Shown: positions 11,434-23,264 of the stretch, piece after piece
How the letters are laid out: every line of letters starts with the position of its first letter
Position numbering within the stretch: position 1 is the stretch's first letter
Source: Magicicada septendecula
Lineage: Eukaryota > Arthropoda > Insecta > Hemiptera > Cicadidae
Direction: 5' to 3'
Assembly: GCA_034769895.1 (NCBI GenBank)
Contig: CM068367.1
Span: 121,929,927-121,993,926, forward strand
Length of the DNA stretch: 64,000 nt
Program-made: the position numbers and the translations under genes
The notes under the pieces: model-generated
Database searches by the model: none
Told to the model about the DNA's origin: nothing
What the model saw: only the letters and a program-made list of their open reading frames with translations

Positions 11434-11439
11434 GTGAGT
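11434..11439 (+). other. 5' splice site of exon 11356-11433
   Basis: GTGAGT preceded by AAG, close to the metazoan donor consensus, with the reading frame open up to it. Confidence 0.6.
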
Positions 11440-12003
11440 ACTGCCGCCAAGTATTGAGTTCGTTCGTACGATTTTTCACGAAAACAATATTTATATCGAA
11501 AATCTTATGAAGACACGCACACAGATACACTATTACGTATGTTGTGCATGTATAAATACGTCCTTATACAGTACTTATATAATTAATTCCTTTCTGCAAT
11601 GCAAATTATTTTTATCTTAAAAGTATTTTACGTATGATATTTTTAGAATCAGATGTCGGTATTCAAGTACAAAATGTTAAATACCTGAATAATGTGTGTG
11701 TTACACATTAGTATATTTTTACATAATATATTTGTATTTACTATACATGTGCGCAATACGTATGGAATATTTATAGGTAGGCTACTCAATTCATACTTCG
11801 TTAGTATAAAATTTACTTAAAAGAAGAACGTCAGCCAAAGAAGAGAAAATAAATAAGTATAATATATGTTTATATATTATCGAAACTTCGTATTATCAGA
11901 ACAAATATTTTTTATATTGTCATCATTTTTTTCCTAAAGTTATTCTTTAGCTCTGAGCGTAACCACAACTAAAACCCGTGTGATAGAGAAAGGGGGAGAG
12001 AGA

Positions 12004-12008
<5 letters not shown>

Positions 12009-12075
<67 letters not shown>
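12009..12075. repeat. (GA)n microsatellite
   Basis: About 33 nearly uninterrupted GA units within the presumed first intron. Confidence 0.96.
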
Positions 12076-12080
<5 letters not shown>

Positions 12081-13419
12081 CGGTGAAAGTAATTCCCTCT
12101 TTCATAAATTAAATTAGTGTGGTAAGACAACCTTTGACCGAGGAATAAAGTATTATTACAAGATGAAGAATGTTAACAACAATTGAGAATGTCTATAAGC
12201 TCAATTGATAATGTGTTTGAAAAAGAAAAGTCTACAGTTATACAGATTTTTAAGTATAGGCCTATAACATTTTTTCGCTCAAATTTAATTTAATATACAC
12301 ACATACGTGTGTGTATCAGTGTGCGTTTGCGCGGACTCGTTTATGTAGCAAGGACGCTGTAAATGTAACATACAAAACTACCCGTTTGTATACCATCAAC
12401 TGAATTTACGATCAGTAGAGCATAACTAAGGAATCATGTGGAAACTCCAAACACCTTTCTCCATACCTAAGTAGCTTTGGAGAAACCGAAACTTTTTAGA
12501 AAAAATCGTCCCCGCTTATGTTTATGAATATTTTATGACTGTGGATATCGACGTAGTTATTTGGCAATTTTATTTCTTGCTACGGGGCGAAGTAATATAC
12601 GGCAGAATACAGGTTTATGTATGCGCATTTTGTTACTTGCGCATATCAAAACACGATTCCGTAAACGTGTAAAAATATTAAGAATGAGTGAAAATTATAA
12701 AGGAAGTCGAAACAAGTAATTGAATTGCGAAACTCAACTTCTTAGGAGGTTCACTAAACATAAGCGGGTCCTGCGATCCCTTCAGTTTCGCCATGTTAGG
12801 ATCATATTGTCTTTTACCGTATTCGTAAGCACGCAAATAGTATATATTGTGGCTGCGTCTAGAGTAATGTGGGCTCTTAAGTCTCCCAGCATGTGAGACT
12901 GGGTACTCATTAGAACGGGATCCAGTGTCTCGTGAGACATATGTTATATGAATACATATAGGACAATATTCATGTAATATGCCTATGTAGTGTAAAACCT
13001 TCTGAAATAAATAAATTTCTAAATAAATAAATTATACATAATTTTGTGCGTGCGTGTGCTGAAGAAGCGCGAGTGCTAAAATACATTACTCAAAAAAAAA
13101 AATGGAAACCATGTATCGTGTACGTATACAAAAAAGATGTGGACAAAAAGATTGGCTGCAATACAGTAGATCGTCAATAATCTGATCAGCACCACAATTA
13201 GATTTTTTTAAAGAGAATAACACCAAAAAATTAATATTTGATTTGTTTTAAATGCATGAGATTGTGTGCTGCGTGTTGTTATCCAGTTGTGTCTACAGAT
13301 ACACCACTTACGGTTTGTTTTACTGTATTTAAGAGTATAATAATCTACTGTTCAACTAGCCTAATTATAAAACTAGCTTTAATAATAAGTATTATGATCT
13401 CGCTGAGACTTTTGTAATT
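12076..13419. other. Presumed intronic stretch
   Basis: No exon is supported. The segment 12840-13030 (GGGCTCTTAAGTCTCCCAGC region ending in AAATAAATAAA) has the look of a SINE with a simple A-rich tail, but no A/B box pair could be fixed. Confidence 0.4.
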
Positions 13420-14069
13420 TCTGTAAAAATTTTGAACTTCAATTTTTGGTTTGTGGTACCCCTAAACATAAAAATATTCTTAGCAAACACCACATTCGGA
13501 TTTGGGATGACATCATTCCCCCTTTAGTCTGATGTTTGCCCTGAATTTTTTACAATTATTTTCAAAATGTCATTATATTTTTTTAGGCTCCGGTGTCGTA
13601 ATTTTTTTTTAATTTCAAAACTTGAACACTGTGTCCAGATTATGGTTAAAACTATGTTTGATTTGATACACCATATAGATTTTTGCAATTTTTTTCAAAA
13701 CTTTGGTACACGTGTTTAGGACCGTGGTGTCCCAAAATTTTGAAAATTTCGAAACCGAACTCAGTATTCAGATTTTGGTTAAAATTCATTTTAATTTATA
13801 CCCAAAATGAACATGTTACGTTTTTGCAAAATTTTGACTCCTCCCATTTTTGCCCTCTGCCATCCTAATTTTGGGGGGGGACCAGTCTAAAAAATAATAG
13901 GCTACTGTAGGTTAAAGGTTTGGACACGCACGCCTAACCTGTTTGTGAAAACCGGTTGAGTATTCAAAAGTTATCATGAGATATAGGTCTACTCTAAATA
14001 GGTTAGCTAGAAAGACAGCAAACTGAAACGGTCAAGTTAAAACTGAGAACTCGTTTCGCTCGTTCAATA
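13420..14069 (-). repeat. Composite repeat family R, copy 1
   Basis: Two tandem-like units of roughly 130-140 bp alternate TTTTTGCAA...TTTTCAAAA...TTTGG with TCAGATTTTGGTTAAAAT. They are followed by a poly-G tract and a second module with TATTCAAAAGTTATCATGAG and ACGGTCAAGTTAAAACTGAG. The same order occurs at 15285 and, inverted, at 58485, so this is an interspersed element with internal tandem structure. Orientation is set arbitrarily by the 58485 copy. There is no coding capacity. The superfamily is unknown. Confidence 0.7.
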
Positions 14070-14989
14070 ATAATGGCTGCTTTTTGTACTACTGAAGGTG
14101 TTAAGAATTAGACAGGGGAAGCTGACTTACGCGAGCCGTTTGGTGTTCAAGAAAGGCATTGTGGTATTCAATCTCCCATTATTACCTCAGCTCGCTGTCA
14201 AGGTACCTACTGATTTCTACAGACTGAGTCGACCTGTAGCTGAAAGAAGCAATTTGATTTGTGGTGATCCCCCCTCGTGAGTAAAACCCAGACCCTAGAT
14301 TAGCAGTCTAATTTCAAACCTAATTTGAAATGATCTCATACTTCCTGTATTGGTAAGTTATAGTGCTCAAATTGTATGTACGTTTAATGCATAAATACGG
14401 CTTTTAGTTTGCGACATACAAATGTGATACTATTATAGTCCTTTGTGTGCGAAAATCTGAAAAGATCGATGATTAAAACTAGTTCTGATCTCGATTAGTT
14501 GGGATCATCGATTCTCCTACTGTATATTACTCTGAGATATACTGTAAGTTATATTTACGTGTACATAAATGTAATTTTTGTTAAGCTTCATTCTGCTGTG
14601 AGGATGGGCGTGTGGTGTCTGATATTACTGTAAACATGTCGGCGAAAGGTTAGCCGGACCGTTAAATAGGTGTCATCGCCGTAAATGGAAAGCAGTTAAC
14701 ATTGAGGCGAAAGTCATACAAGTGTGAAACCTCTACAATACACGGTACAGGGCCTGTGAACCGGAAAACTGATAAAGCTTGGAACAAAGAGTCCGTGAAC
14801 ATGAATTCGAAATTAGTAGGAGTTATTGGGTCCATATAATAATAAAAAGAGCTGACTGATAACAAACTGTAGACTATTTAAAAACTGGCTTTATAACAAT
14901 GAAAAAGATAATAAAACTTTTGTCGGTTTGTTTATTTGTTATTTTAAAAATATTTTTCGACATTAAAATATTAATAAATTTACAACAAC

Positions 14990-15018
<29 letters not shown>
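14990..15018. repeat. (TAA)n microsatellite
   Basis: About nine AAT/TAA units. Confidence 0.9.
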
Positions 15019-15020
<2 letters not shown>

Positions 15021-15284
15021 TACAGTTAACAATAACAATATATAGATAAGTTCTCTTTGAACGACTGTCTGGATAGAAATACTTACAAAAACAAAATTCA
15101 AAATCTTGAAGTTCTCTGCGGTGAGAAGAAGAGGTGGACAGTGGAAATGAAGGTGACGCATAGTGTGCGAGTGAGGGCCTTCTGGCAGGAGAAGAAAAGG
15201 AAATATATTCGCGTGGTCCACGGCTATCCTGTTCGTGTAAACAAGAATATATATAGATACGGGATAATAATGTATGTAAAATTA

Positions 15285-15700
15285 CTTTGATATTCGAAAG
15301 ATTTTGGCGACTTTTTTCAAAATTTCGTTACATTTTTTGGGCCTTGATGTATAAAAGTTTATAAATTTTAAAAAAAGAACACTATTTATCACACTGTTGT
15401 TAAATTTCTCTTTAATGTAATACGGTATAAGATTTTAACGATTTTTTCCAAAATTTTGACCCTCACATTTTTCCCCCCTTAGCCCTTACTTTTTGAAAGA
15501 TTAATCGATAGGGTAATATAACTATTGGATAATTGATAGGAAATATAACTATAGGATAAATGTATGGTGAAGCACGCCAAGTTGTACGAAAATCGATTGT
15601 TGTATTCAAAAGTTATCGTGAGACACACCCCAAATAGATTGATAGTCAGATAAATGTCAAACGGTCGAGTTAAAACAGAGAACTCGCTGCTCGAGCAATT
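15285..15700 (-). repeat. Composite repeat family R, copy 2
   Basis: Same module order and orientation as copy 1. It has TTTTTTCAAAATTTCG and TTTTTTCCAAAATTTTGACC units, a CCCCCCTTAG tract, then TATTCAAAAGTTATCGTGAG, an ACACACCCCAAATAGATTG block and ACGGTCGAGTTAAAACAGAG. Divergence from copy 1 suggests old insertions. Confidence 0.7.
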
Positions 15701-16566
15701 ATTACTTGTTTCGAAGAAATCTGCAAGGAAAACGTTTGATTGTATACAGTTTAGAAGAAAGGTTCGTTGATCATTAAATATAAAATTTTACCTGTTTTTT
15801 CTGACTGAGAATTATTACTTTTAAATTTTGTACAAAATAAATTTTAATATAAGTACAGGTAAAAGTCTTATTACACACCGTGTTTTTTTAAACTTCACTT
15901 TCCCCCCACCTTAAAGTTAGGCCTCAATACTCCTGTTGCAAATTTATGCCTAAAAGTGTTAATCGTATAAACACGTAGATCACAAAACAAGCAGTGATTA
16001 TTTAATACGTCAGTGACAGTAACAACAAACTAAAAATGGAATAAATTAGGTACCGCAAAGGCTTAATATTCTGTATATCAACTCTCTTAATAATTTACCA
16101 GTATTCGTTTCAAATCATTACATAATGCATAATGCAACAACGTGTTATATAACATGTAGTGGAATTGTTTACAGTGGGTCCGGTTTACTTAGCAACCCGT
16201 CTGGCGACTGGCTGCGCCGGGGAAACCTTGCAAGTGACTTAAACACATTCGTATATCTCTATCCTTAATATCCTTAACCTCTACGTCATATTTGATCATA
16301 CCATGAGAGGTGGCCTTGTACTTTTAAAAATAAAATTCAGTATTCTGGTCAGTTTCATTTGATTACTATAATCATAACTATCCAGGACGGATGGAATATT
16401 TGTAACTGCACTGTGTTTTTCTTAACTTTGATTAGTTATATTTCCAGATGATTAGGATTAAAAACAGTACATTAAATTTTTAGTACGAGGGTCATCTCAA
16501 AAGTAAGTTTCCCTGTTTTATGATAAATAAAGACACATGTAAAATTTAAAAAGAAAACTATACTTT

Positions 16567-16644
16567 TAAATATAATTATTTCACTACCGACTCGGAACAC
16601 AAAGCTCTTTGTGTTCCGAGTCGGTAGTGAAATAATTATATTTA
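16567..16644. repeat. Perfect 38-bp inverted repeat (palindrome) inside the mariner
   Basis: Arms 16567-16604 and 16607-16644 are exact reverse complements separated by two bases. The palindrome is bracketed by similar ACTATACTTTTA-type words near 16557 and 16682, as if it interrupted the element's left interior. Confidence 0.93.
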
Positions 16645-16689
16645 GTTAAATAACGGACACGTCATGGACAACGAAATCCAAGACTATAC

Positions 16690-17160
16690 TTTTATTCAAA
16701 AACATGTAGTTATTTTTGAATACAATCTCCAGCCATGTCAATACACTTTCTGTAGCGTAAAAACAGTTTTTCAAATCTTTCTTTGAACCACTGCGTACCC
16801 AGATTTCGGAGCCAGGCGTCAGCCCGTATCCGTTTCGAAATGTTGTCCTCCTAGGTGTTCTTTGAAATGTGAGAAAACATGGAAATCACTCGGAGCCAAA
16901 TCGGGTGAATATGAGAAATGGTAAAAAATCTCCCTTCGAAAGGACTCCAACAAATTCTGCGCGACGTGGAATTCCTCATTCTGAGGAATGAGGACGTGCG
17001 TTGTCTTTGAGCAGAAGAACTTTATTGCTCAACAAACCTTTCCATTTCAAGAACGGTGTATGCCACCAGCGGACCATTTGAATGCTCATGCACTCAGGTC
17101 CGTAAACAGAAACTAAGTGAAGATGAATTTCAGCCACTGATAATTTTTGTTGTAGCAAAA
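16690..17160 (-). pseudogene. mariner transposase pseudogene, N- and C-terminal parts fused by deletion
   Basis: A minus-strand frame near 17150-16976 starts with LSVAEIHLHLVSVYGPECMS, which matches the mariner N-terminal helix-turn-helix (usual form AAEIHRxLxxVYGxxxMS, then VxxWxxxF). It jumps straight to KVLLLKDNARPHSS, the motif holding the second catalytic aspartate. The middle of the protein, with the first catalytic aspartate (GDETW), is deleted. In other frames further on, YSPDLAPSDFHVFSHFKEHL supplies the third aspartate region, followed by a degraded LGTQWF-like and RYRKCID-like C-terminus. Stops and frameshifts separate the blocks. Confidence 0.85.
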
Positions 17161-17785
17161 AACCGAATCACACTACGCACTTTGCAATTGGACACGCTGG
17201 TAAATGGATCGTCCATCATTTTAAATTCCGTATTGTTGTTACATTGCTACGGAACGAATGAGATTTTGGCAGTATTGCCGCTACTCACAAATGAAAATTC
17301 TCCAACCTTCGTCAGCCTGCTTGGGCCATTTCTCTTTGAATGAAAAAATAGGGAAACTTACTTTTGAGATGACCCTCGTAGATAATCGAGTACCTTAATT
17401 TTCATTCGCAAACTAATTTGTCACATCCGTAAACATTTGTGTGTTCCAAGATGAAAGCGAAACTAATTTTGCTACAGTCTGTTTTCTTTTTCCTGGTAAA
17501 ATGGGTAAAACCCGGATAAATCAGCTGTTTGTTTTCATTTAGACGTGTCCTAGTCGTAGCTTCATGTACACCATTCAGCCACGTTCGTCGCAGCGTTCCT
17601 TGCTTACGTTCGCTTCCTTTGTGTATGAATCGATTCCAGCGATTTTTTTTATCATGATTATCATTCATTCTATGAACATGGCCGTATCTTCTTGAGTCGT
17701 CACATTGACAACAATGTGCTGAAATAACCTGTAAGAGCAGATAATGAATATTCGGTTATTTCAGAACGTACGCATTAACTAAGAC

Positions 17786-18016
17786 CAGTGGCGCAACTAC
17801 GGGGGAGGATCACCGCCCAGAGCTGTTAAAAATTTCAGCGAAATTCCCTAATCATTTAACGTAGGCCTACTTCTAAGCCAGTTGTGTACGTTAAAATAAC
17901 GTTTATAAATAACTCTAGAAACAAAATGGAATTACAATATTTGTTTTCCGTAGTCTCATCCCAACCAAAAGCTAGTATCATTCCCCAGAAGTTAGTCCCC
18001 CCCAGTTTCGTCACTG
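17786..18016 (+). mobile_element. hAT-like MITE, copy 2
   Basis: The left end CAGTGGCGCAACTACGGGGG and right end CCCCCCAGTTTCGTCACTG form inverted terminal repeats, with the interior shared with copies 1 and 3 (AATCATTTAACGTAGGCC, CTTCTAAGCCAG). The 8-bp flanks are only partly alike (5 of 8), consistent with an old insertion. It is non-coding. Confidence 0.82.
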
Positions 18017-19819
18017 ACTGAAATAACATACGAAGCATATGAATCCGCAGTGATAATATTAAATATTTTACACCGGTGATATTTAGTCTTCCCTGTACCC
18101 AATCGTACACAAAAAACATGAATTTCGTAATTGTGGGTGGACAAACGTGCGACAGTAACTGTCTAGATCTGCGGATGCTTTTACAACTGTTTACCAGACA
18201 TGAATTTAGTCGAAATTCGGTCTATCAAACAAATAAAATACACATCTGTCACACAACCGGGACAGTTAAATAAGCTAACAGAAAAATCTCCATTGCAATT
18301 GTGAGTAAAGGATCAAACTGCGTTAACACTCTACAAACCTTGTATATAACGACGTATTTGGAAGTGCGTTATTTATTATCCTCAAGTCTGCAGAGTAAAC
18401 GTATATCTTCTTATGTTAAATAACGCGCACTCGCGTTCAAGAGTAATGAGATAATTCATTTTAAAAATATTTTCTTAAACGGACGAGAATATATTCTCTC
18501 TTCAAACTTGTGTAACTATGTGCTCAGTACGCTTGTACGCACGGCACAAGGATATAGGAATGAAGTATTCATACATCATCAACAACAACAACATCACTAA
18601 TAATAATAAGAAAAAGAAGAAGAAGACGACGAAGATGAATCACAACAATAACAATAAAATAAAACCCAGTTTCTTTGCAGTGTTTTTATTATTGTATTCT
18701 ATAGAATATTTTACAATCGCAAGGATACAATTGTCATGTTTACTGTTGTTGATGCGTATTTTAAAAGTCGTAAATTTTTATCTTTGAAAGTTTCGTAATT
18801 TGTCATAATAAATTTAAAGTCGTTTTAAACTTCATGTTTTATGTTACTATATCACTTGTATCGTCTTCGGAAGACGTAATTATATTATGGCGTCAGGATG
18901 CGCATTATATAATGCATATTGTATATCGTCTTTTATTATACTACGTAAAAATAGTCAGTTTAATTTATTTACTGGAAAGACATGTAAAACTGACAACTTT
19001 TATGGTAGAAATTCTTAGCCATCGGCGCCAGCATATGGTAGATAGGTCACACATGTATGTTTGATTTAGAGCGATTATTCCGTCAACCTGAGAAATATTT
19101 CAATCGATTTCTTCGGCGTCGCAATGTGAAGCACTCGCATTCATACTGAGCATACAACTATAAATAGTATGAATAACAAAAGCAATAAAAATCTGAACAT
19201 AAAAATACTGTAATTACCTCTACAAACTGTCCTTACATATTTTAATACATACGACGCATACGTTTTGGTATCTACCGTGGGCAGCGCCTTTTTTTTTTTG
19301 CTCTAAGACGCGTTTATATGAGGGTCGCATGACAAGATGGCAAAAATTGAAGTTCGTCGTATTTTTGTTACGATAAACTAGTCTTTATTATCAAACTACA
19401 AGCACTCTCGATTGCAATTACCCAGTTTATCAACTTTATTAACAACTGGTTAGTGTGAAGTAGCTGCTTCGATAGTTTCCCTTTCTGGCTAATTTGCTCC
19501 TAGTCTTGGCGTAACGCCACTCTAGTCGCGAGCGCTTGCTCATATCAAAATCCATGTCAAGTGATTCTGTATCTACAAAGATAATTTTTCGATGTATAGC
19601 CTACTACTTCAAGTTACAATGCTCAATACATCCTTGAACACACGATGTCTGTCTTGGGTTATATTTTTTAACCGTGTGAAAAAAAGCAATAATAAAATCG
19701 TTAAAATTTCATATTTAAACGGGTTTTTCACATCCACAGTACGTATGTATTATACATTTTGTATTGGCTTACTCGGAAGCTAAATTAAGTTTTAAAATAA
19801 ATAATCTTGTGGTTCTTCT
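18017..19819. other. Presumed intronic or intergenic stretch
   Basis: AT-rich with an AAC/AAG/GAA low-complexity patch at 18580-18660. Chance frames of up to 89 codons have no domain. Nothing else is supported. Confidence 0.5.
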
Positions 19820-20210
19820 TCTTCTTATTCCAGTTCTCTTCTACCGCAAGGTGTAGAGGTTGAGCAAATGTCTCGCCACCGTCGTCTCTGCATGGCCAGG
19901 GTCTTGGCTTCATTCCACTGCACTCCCAGCCCCTGCAGGGGACACCTTACATTGTCCTCCCAAGTCACTCTTCTCCGGCCTCTGGGTCTTCTCCCAGCAA
20001 TTCTTGCCTTATACAGTTGTTTTGGAAGTCTATCCCCTTCCATCCTCTGAACGTGCCGAAACTAGCGCAACTGTGCGTTCTTATTTGATCTTTCAAAGGT
20101 ACTGTCTTAAGAGTCACTCTTATAGTAGTGTTTCTGACGCGATCTCTTCTTGTCTTTCCTTCAACCTTCGTGAGGTATCTCATCTCTATCGTTTAGAGAG
20201 AGTTTAGATG
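19820..20210 (-). mobile_element. LINE ORF2 3' end (RTE-like), frameshifted
   Basis: On the minus strand an MRYLTKVEGKTRRDRVRNTT block near 20183 is followed, in another frame, by MEGDRLPKQLYKARIAGRRP, RGRRRVTWEDN and a WRDI motif. This is the order of the C-terminal extension of RTE-like LINE ORF2 proteins (MRxLRRIxGxTRRDRxRN, then RMxxDRLPKxVxExRxxGRRPRGRPRxRW). A frameshift separates the blocks. The 3' end is followed by a GAA-type simple tail (reads TTCTTCTTCTT on plus at 19814-19826). It is 5'-truncated beyond about 20210. Confidence 0.85.
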
Positions 20211-20586
20211 CTTCATCTTGGTTCAAAACTTTAAAAACAGAATAGGAATACCCTATTACTAATCAACAAATTACTAAATGTACCATAGGAATATGCAATG
20301 TGATGGACAATCATGCATGTAGACTTCCCCTTCTTTCTCTTAGACTAGTGTTTTCTATTCTATTTGTGCCTCATTTTCCTATTTTCAAAACCTCTTCGGC
20401 AAAACCATTCGTGAATTTATTTCCGGCAAATCTATTCCTCAGTTGAATACTTGCTTGTTGCAGAGCAAGTTAGGACTACAAGATTTTCATTGTAACATCA
20501 TAAATAATTCAAGTAGATGATATATAAAATGTAAAAGGGCATTTTTATTACTGAATTTGCTATAAAATGATATCATATTATTCCAG
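20211..20586. other. Non-coding stretch upstream of a candidate exon
   Basis: No feature is seen except the ATTATTCCAG acceptor-like sequence ending at 20586. Confidence 0.4.
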
Positions 20587-20677
20587 CTACACTCCCCCCA
20601 GATTCCTCCAGCCAGCGCTCACGGAGGAGCGGTCCGCCCATTTTGCGAAACTACCCCCGAGAGAGCAGATTTCGTAA
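20587..20677 (+). CDS. Candidate terminal coding exon (unidentified)
   Basis: After a TATTATTCCAG acceptor, one frame, offset by one base, reads YTPPRFLQPALTEERSAHFA then KLPPREQIS and a TAA at 20675-20677. Third codon positions are conspicuously G/C-rich in an AT-rich region, which suggests coding. It would need an upstream exon ending in phase 2, so it cannot splice directly to the phase-0 exon at 11356. A second frame is also open for about 120 bases, so the evidence is limited. No polyadenylation signal is close. I cannot name a family. Confidence 0.25.
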
Positions 20678-20964
20678 TTATTTGTCTACAACCGTGAAAC
20701 AAGAAGTAGCTGCATTCCATAGCTTTATCATGTTTTATTAGATGAATTTGGCAGAATGTCAAGGCTTTTGATCAGATAAACTAATTCGTGTAGTATGACC
20801 GACCCATTTCAACCTGTGACAACATACAGGACAAGAACACGTGTGACCGGCCGTGTGTAAACTGCGAGTTTGTTCACATTCATTAGCGTGTAGCAGGTCG
20901 GAAGGATGGACAGCGAACTGTCGTATGTGTTGTGAAGAGAAATAAATAAAAACATTATTTTTAA

Positions 20965-21110
20965 CTTAAAATTGTTTTGCAAGGTGATGTGTTTTCTACG
21001 TCGTTTGACCTGGACTCCGTAAGCAGATGTTATAAATAGACACCTAGATGTTAAAAATCAGCCGCAGAATGAGTCAGAAACGTAAGCATTTAATATTTAT
21101 AGACATACTG
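20965..21110 (+). repeat. Dispersed repeat S, copy 1
   Basis: Shares with 31752-31880 the blocks TTAAAATTGTTTTGcAAGGTGAT, GTGTTTT and ACGTCGTTTG, followed by similarly spaced TTATAAATAG and GTTAAAAA blocks. Probably an old interspersed repeat. No terminal structure was identified. Confidence 0.55.
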
Positions 21111-21870
21111 TCAAGCTATGACTTTGAGCGAGTTTATTTGCAGGTTTTGTAGTCAATTATAAAATCGTATTTTTCTTTCAGCGAGTATTAACATTTTTTT
21201 AAAGTTTACAAAGTCAATATCTGCATGACCACAGACTGGCCGTATTAACTAATAATCGATTTTTATTTCGATTCATAATGACTTCGATTGTAACTTTGTA
21301 TAATCCAGTGTTTTACGGTTATATTGAAATTCACGTTTTACTCATAAGCACTGTTATTAATGAATACTAAATTTTATTTAAGTGATTTTTGTTTAGTGTT
21401 TAATTAGTACATGTCTGTTAAACAAACCACCAGAGTACTGAGACCTTACAGAACAGATAACGCCAATATAACAAATATTATTAAAGGTGCTTCGTATCAT
21501 AAGTAAATGATAATTAAATACGATTAAGAACAAAATCAAGTATTTTATTGACCAAATTAACTCATTTAAATAAAGTATTGCTTGAACTATTTCTCCAAAG
21601 ACGCGTCGTCAATGCATTTAGTCTATTAACGCCATAAGATTTCGCAGTTCAAGAAAGTTTTATGTTTTTATGTAATGAATATGAAAAAAAATTAATATTT
21701 ACTTATTTATGAATAAAACATAGTAAGACTACTAAAAAAAAAATACATAGTTACATTTGTTTTATAAACCACGAACAATATACAACTCAAATAAGGCGGG
21801 TTACTATATTGGACTCCCATTTTATAACAAAACTGAAAATTTACTTTTTTTTTCCAACCACTTTATTTTG

Positions 21871-22302
21871 AATATGAAGTGTTTTACACCTATCATGAAA
21901 CGTAATTACGAATAGAATTGCTGGGTTTGTGAATAAGTGTGTTAGGAAAAATCAACTGTGTTAAAATATGACTGGACAAAGCGAGTCCAGTGTAGTAAAC
22001 TACCTTACTTTGGGTCGTGTTTTGTATGTGTTTTTTAAAAATTGAGCTGGATATATATGTATATATATTTAATATACCCTTAATATATCGAATATTAAGT
22101 GTTTTACACCTATCACGAAACGTAATTTCGAATAGAATTGCTTGGTTTGTGAATAAGTGCGTTAGGAAAAATCAACTCTGTTAAAATATGACTGGACAAA
22201 GCGAGTCCAGTGTAGCCTACTAAACTACCTTACTTTGGTTAGGGTTTTGTATGTGCTTTGTAAAATAAAGCTGGATATATATATATATATATATATATAT
22301 TG
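21871..22302. repeat. Tandem duplication, two 220-bp units
   Basis: AAGTGTTTTACACCTATCA starts unit 1 near 21877 and recurs 220 bp later near 22097. The units are about 90% alike and each ends in a GAGCTGGATATATAT-like (TA)n tract. Both keep a 7-bp-arm hairpin, ACTGGAC-AAAGCGA-GTCCAGT. Confidence 0.92.
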
Positions 22303-22427
22303 TTAGTACATTGTTTTATTTATACAAGTACATGACCGCTTTTATATTACGTTATTATATTATAGAAAATGGAAACATATTATCGATTAACATTACAGAC
22401 AATTTTGTTTAATTGCAAAATACTTAC

Positions 22428-22506
22428 TTTTTCTAATTCCTGTGGCGTCATTTGACCCAGTACAAACGGTGACGTGTGTTCCTACAACTAGAGTAAGCTG
22501 TAGGTT
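22428..22506 (-). CDS. Weak candidate internal exon (minus strand)
   Basis: On the minus strand the segment lies between CACTGACAG (acceptor) and GTAAGTAT (strong donor). One frame is open throughout, NLQLTLVVGTHVTVCTGSND then ATGIRK. The polypyrimidine tract is poor, and the phase (0 in, 1 out) does not match the exon at 24391-24471, which would require phase 1. It could be a chance pair of splice signals. No family is recognised. Confidence 0.15.
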
Positions 22507-23237
22507 CTGTCAGTGAGTTATTTTTGTTAATAAATATTTGTTTTTTTCTTTTTTGCGCATTTTACTATCATGTAATTATTAAGTGAGGCATATTTAGTAA
22601 TCTTATAGGTTACATTGACATCGTTGTACGAAATCTCAGTACTTATCAGAAGTCCTTCGAAAAATATATAGGTGATTTAATTAACAAGTAAGTACTTATG
22701 GTTCAATTAACGTATAGTTAAAGCAGATACTTACCATAATCTCTACAAAATGCACACTTAGCAAAAATGTAAAAATAATAAAAGTCTTAAAGAAATAAAT
22801 TTGAAATATTTATAAAAAGTACTACAGTAACGGTGAATCGTTTGTTATCGTTTCGCGTTCTGGGGGTATACTCAGTTTGGATTTAACAGTATTAGTAAGT
22901 ATTAAAATAAATCATAATTGTTTGTTTTGTAAGTTTATTGTCGATAAGGTGGCTGTTAGCGTCGACAAATTTATACCTAAAGCGACGCCGTATTTTGTGA
23001 AATCATTTTCTGATGTCCCGTCAGTTTACAGCAGGCTATAAAGATATTGTAAAGACGTTAGGTTTATGTTTACAACGCAGACAGCCAGCGGATTCGATAC
23101 CATCAGCTGTGTTCGTTTCACACAACAATAAACACAACCGAATTGCTCTGTCCCCTCCCTGGGTAAGCCCGCTGCACAGTAACGAATTGTATCAGACAAT
23201 ATGTTTTGTGTACATCCTGTGTGTCGACTGTCACACA

Positions 23238-23264
23238 CGTGTGTGTGTGTGTGTGTGTGTGTGT
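23238..23264. repeat. (GT)n microsatellite
   Basis: A short uninterrupted GT run. It lies in a chance 149-codon plus-strand frame (23013-23462) without a domain or splice support. Confidence 0.9.

Larger units (their letters stand above)
16486..17378 (-). mobile_element. mariner-family (Tc1/mariner) element, internally deleted
   Basis: Terminal inverted repeats begin CGAGGGTCATCTCAAAAGTA at the left and are matched in reverse at the right end (17350-17378). Both are flanked by TA (16484-16485 and 17379-17380), the mariner target duplication. At 893 bp the element is shorter than a full mariner (about 1.3 kb). A transposase remnant lies on the minus strand, and a perfect palindrome is inserted near the left end. 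It cannot be autonomous. Confidence 0.92.
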
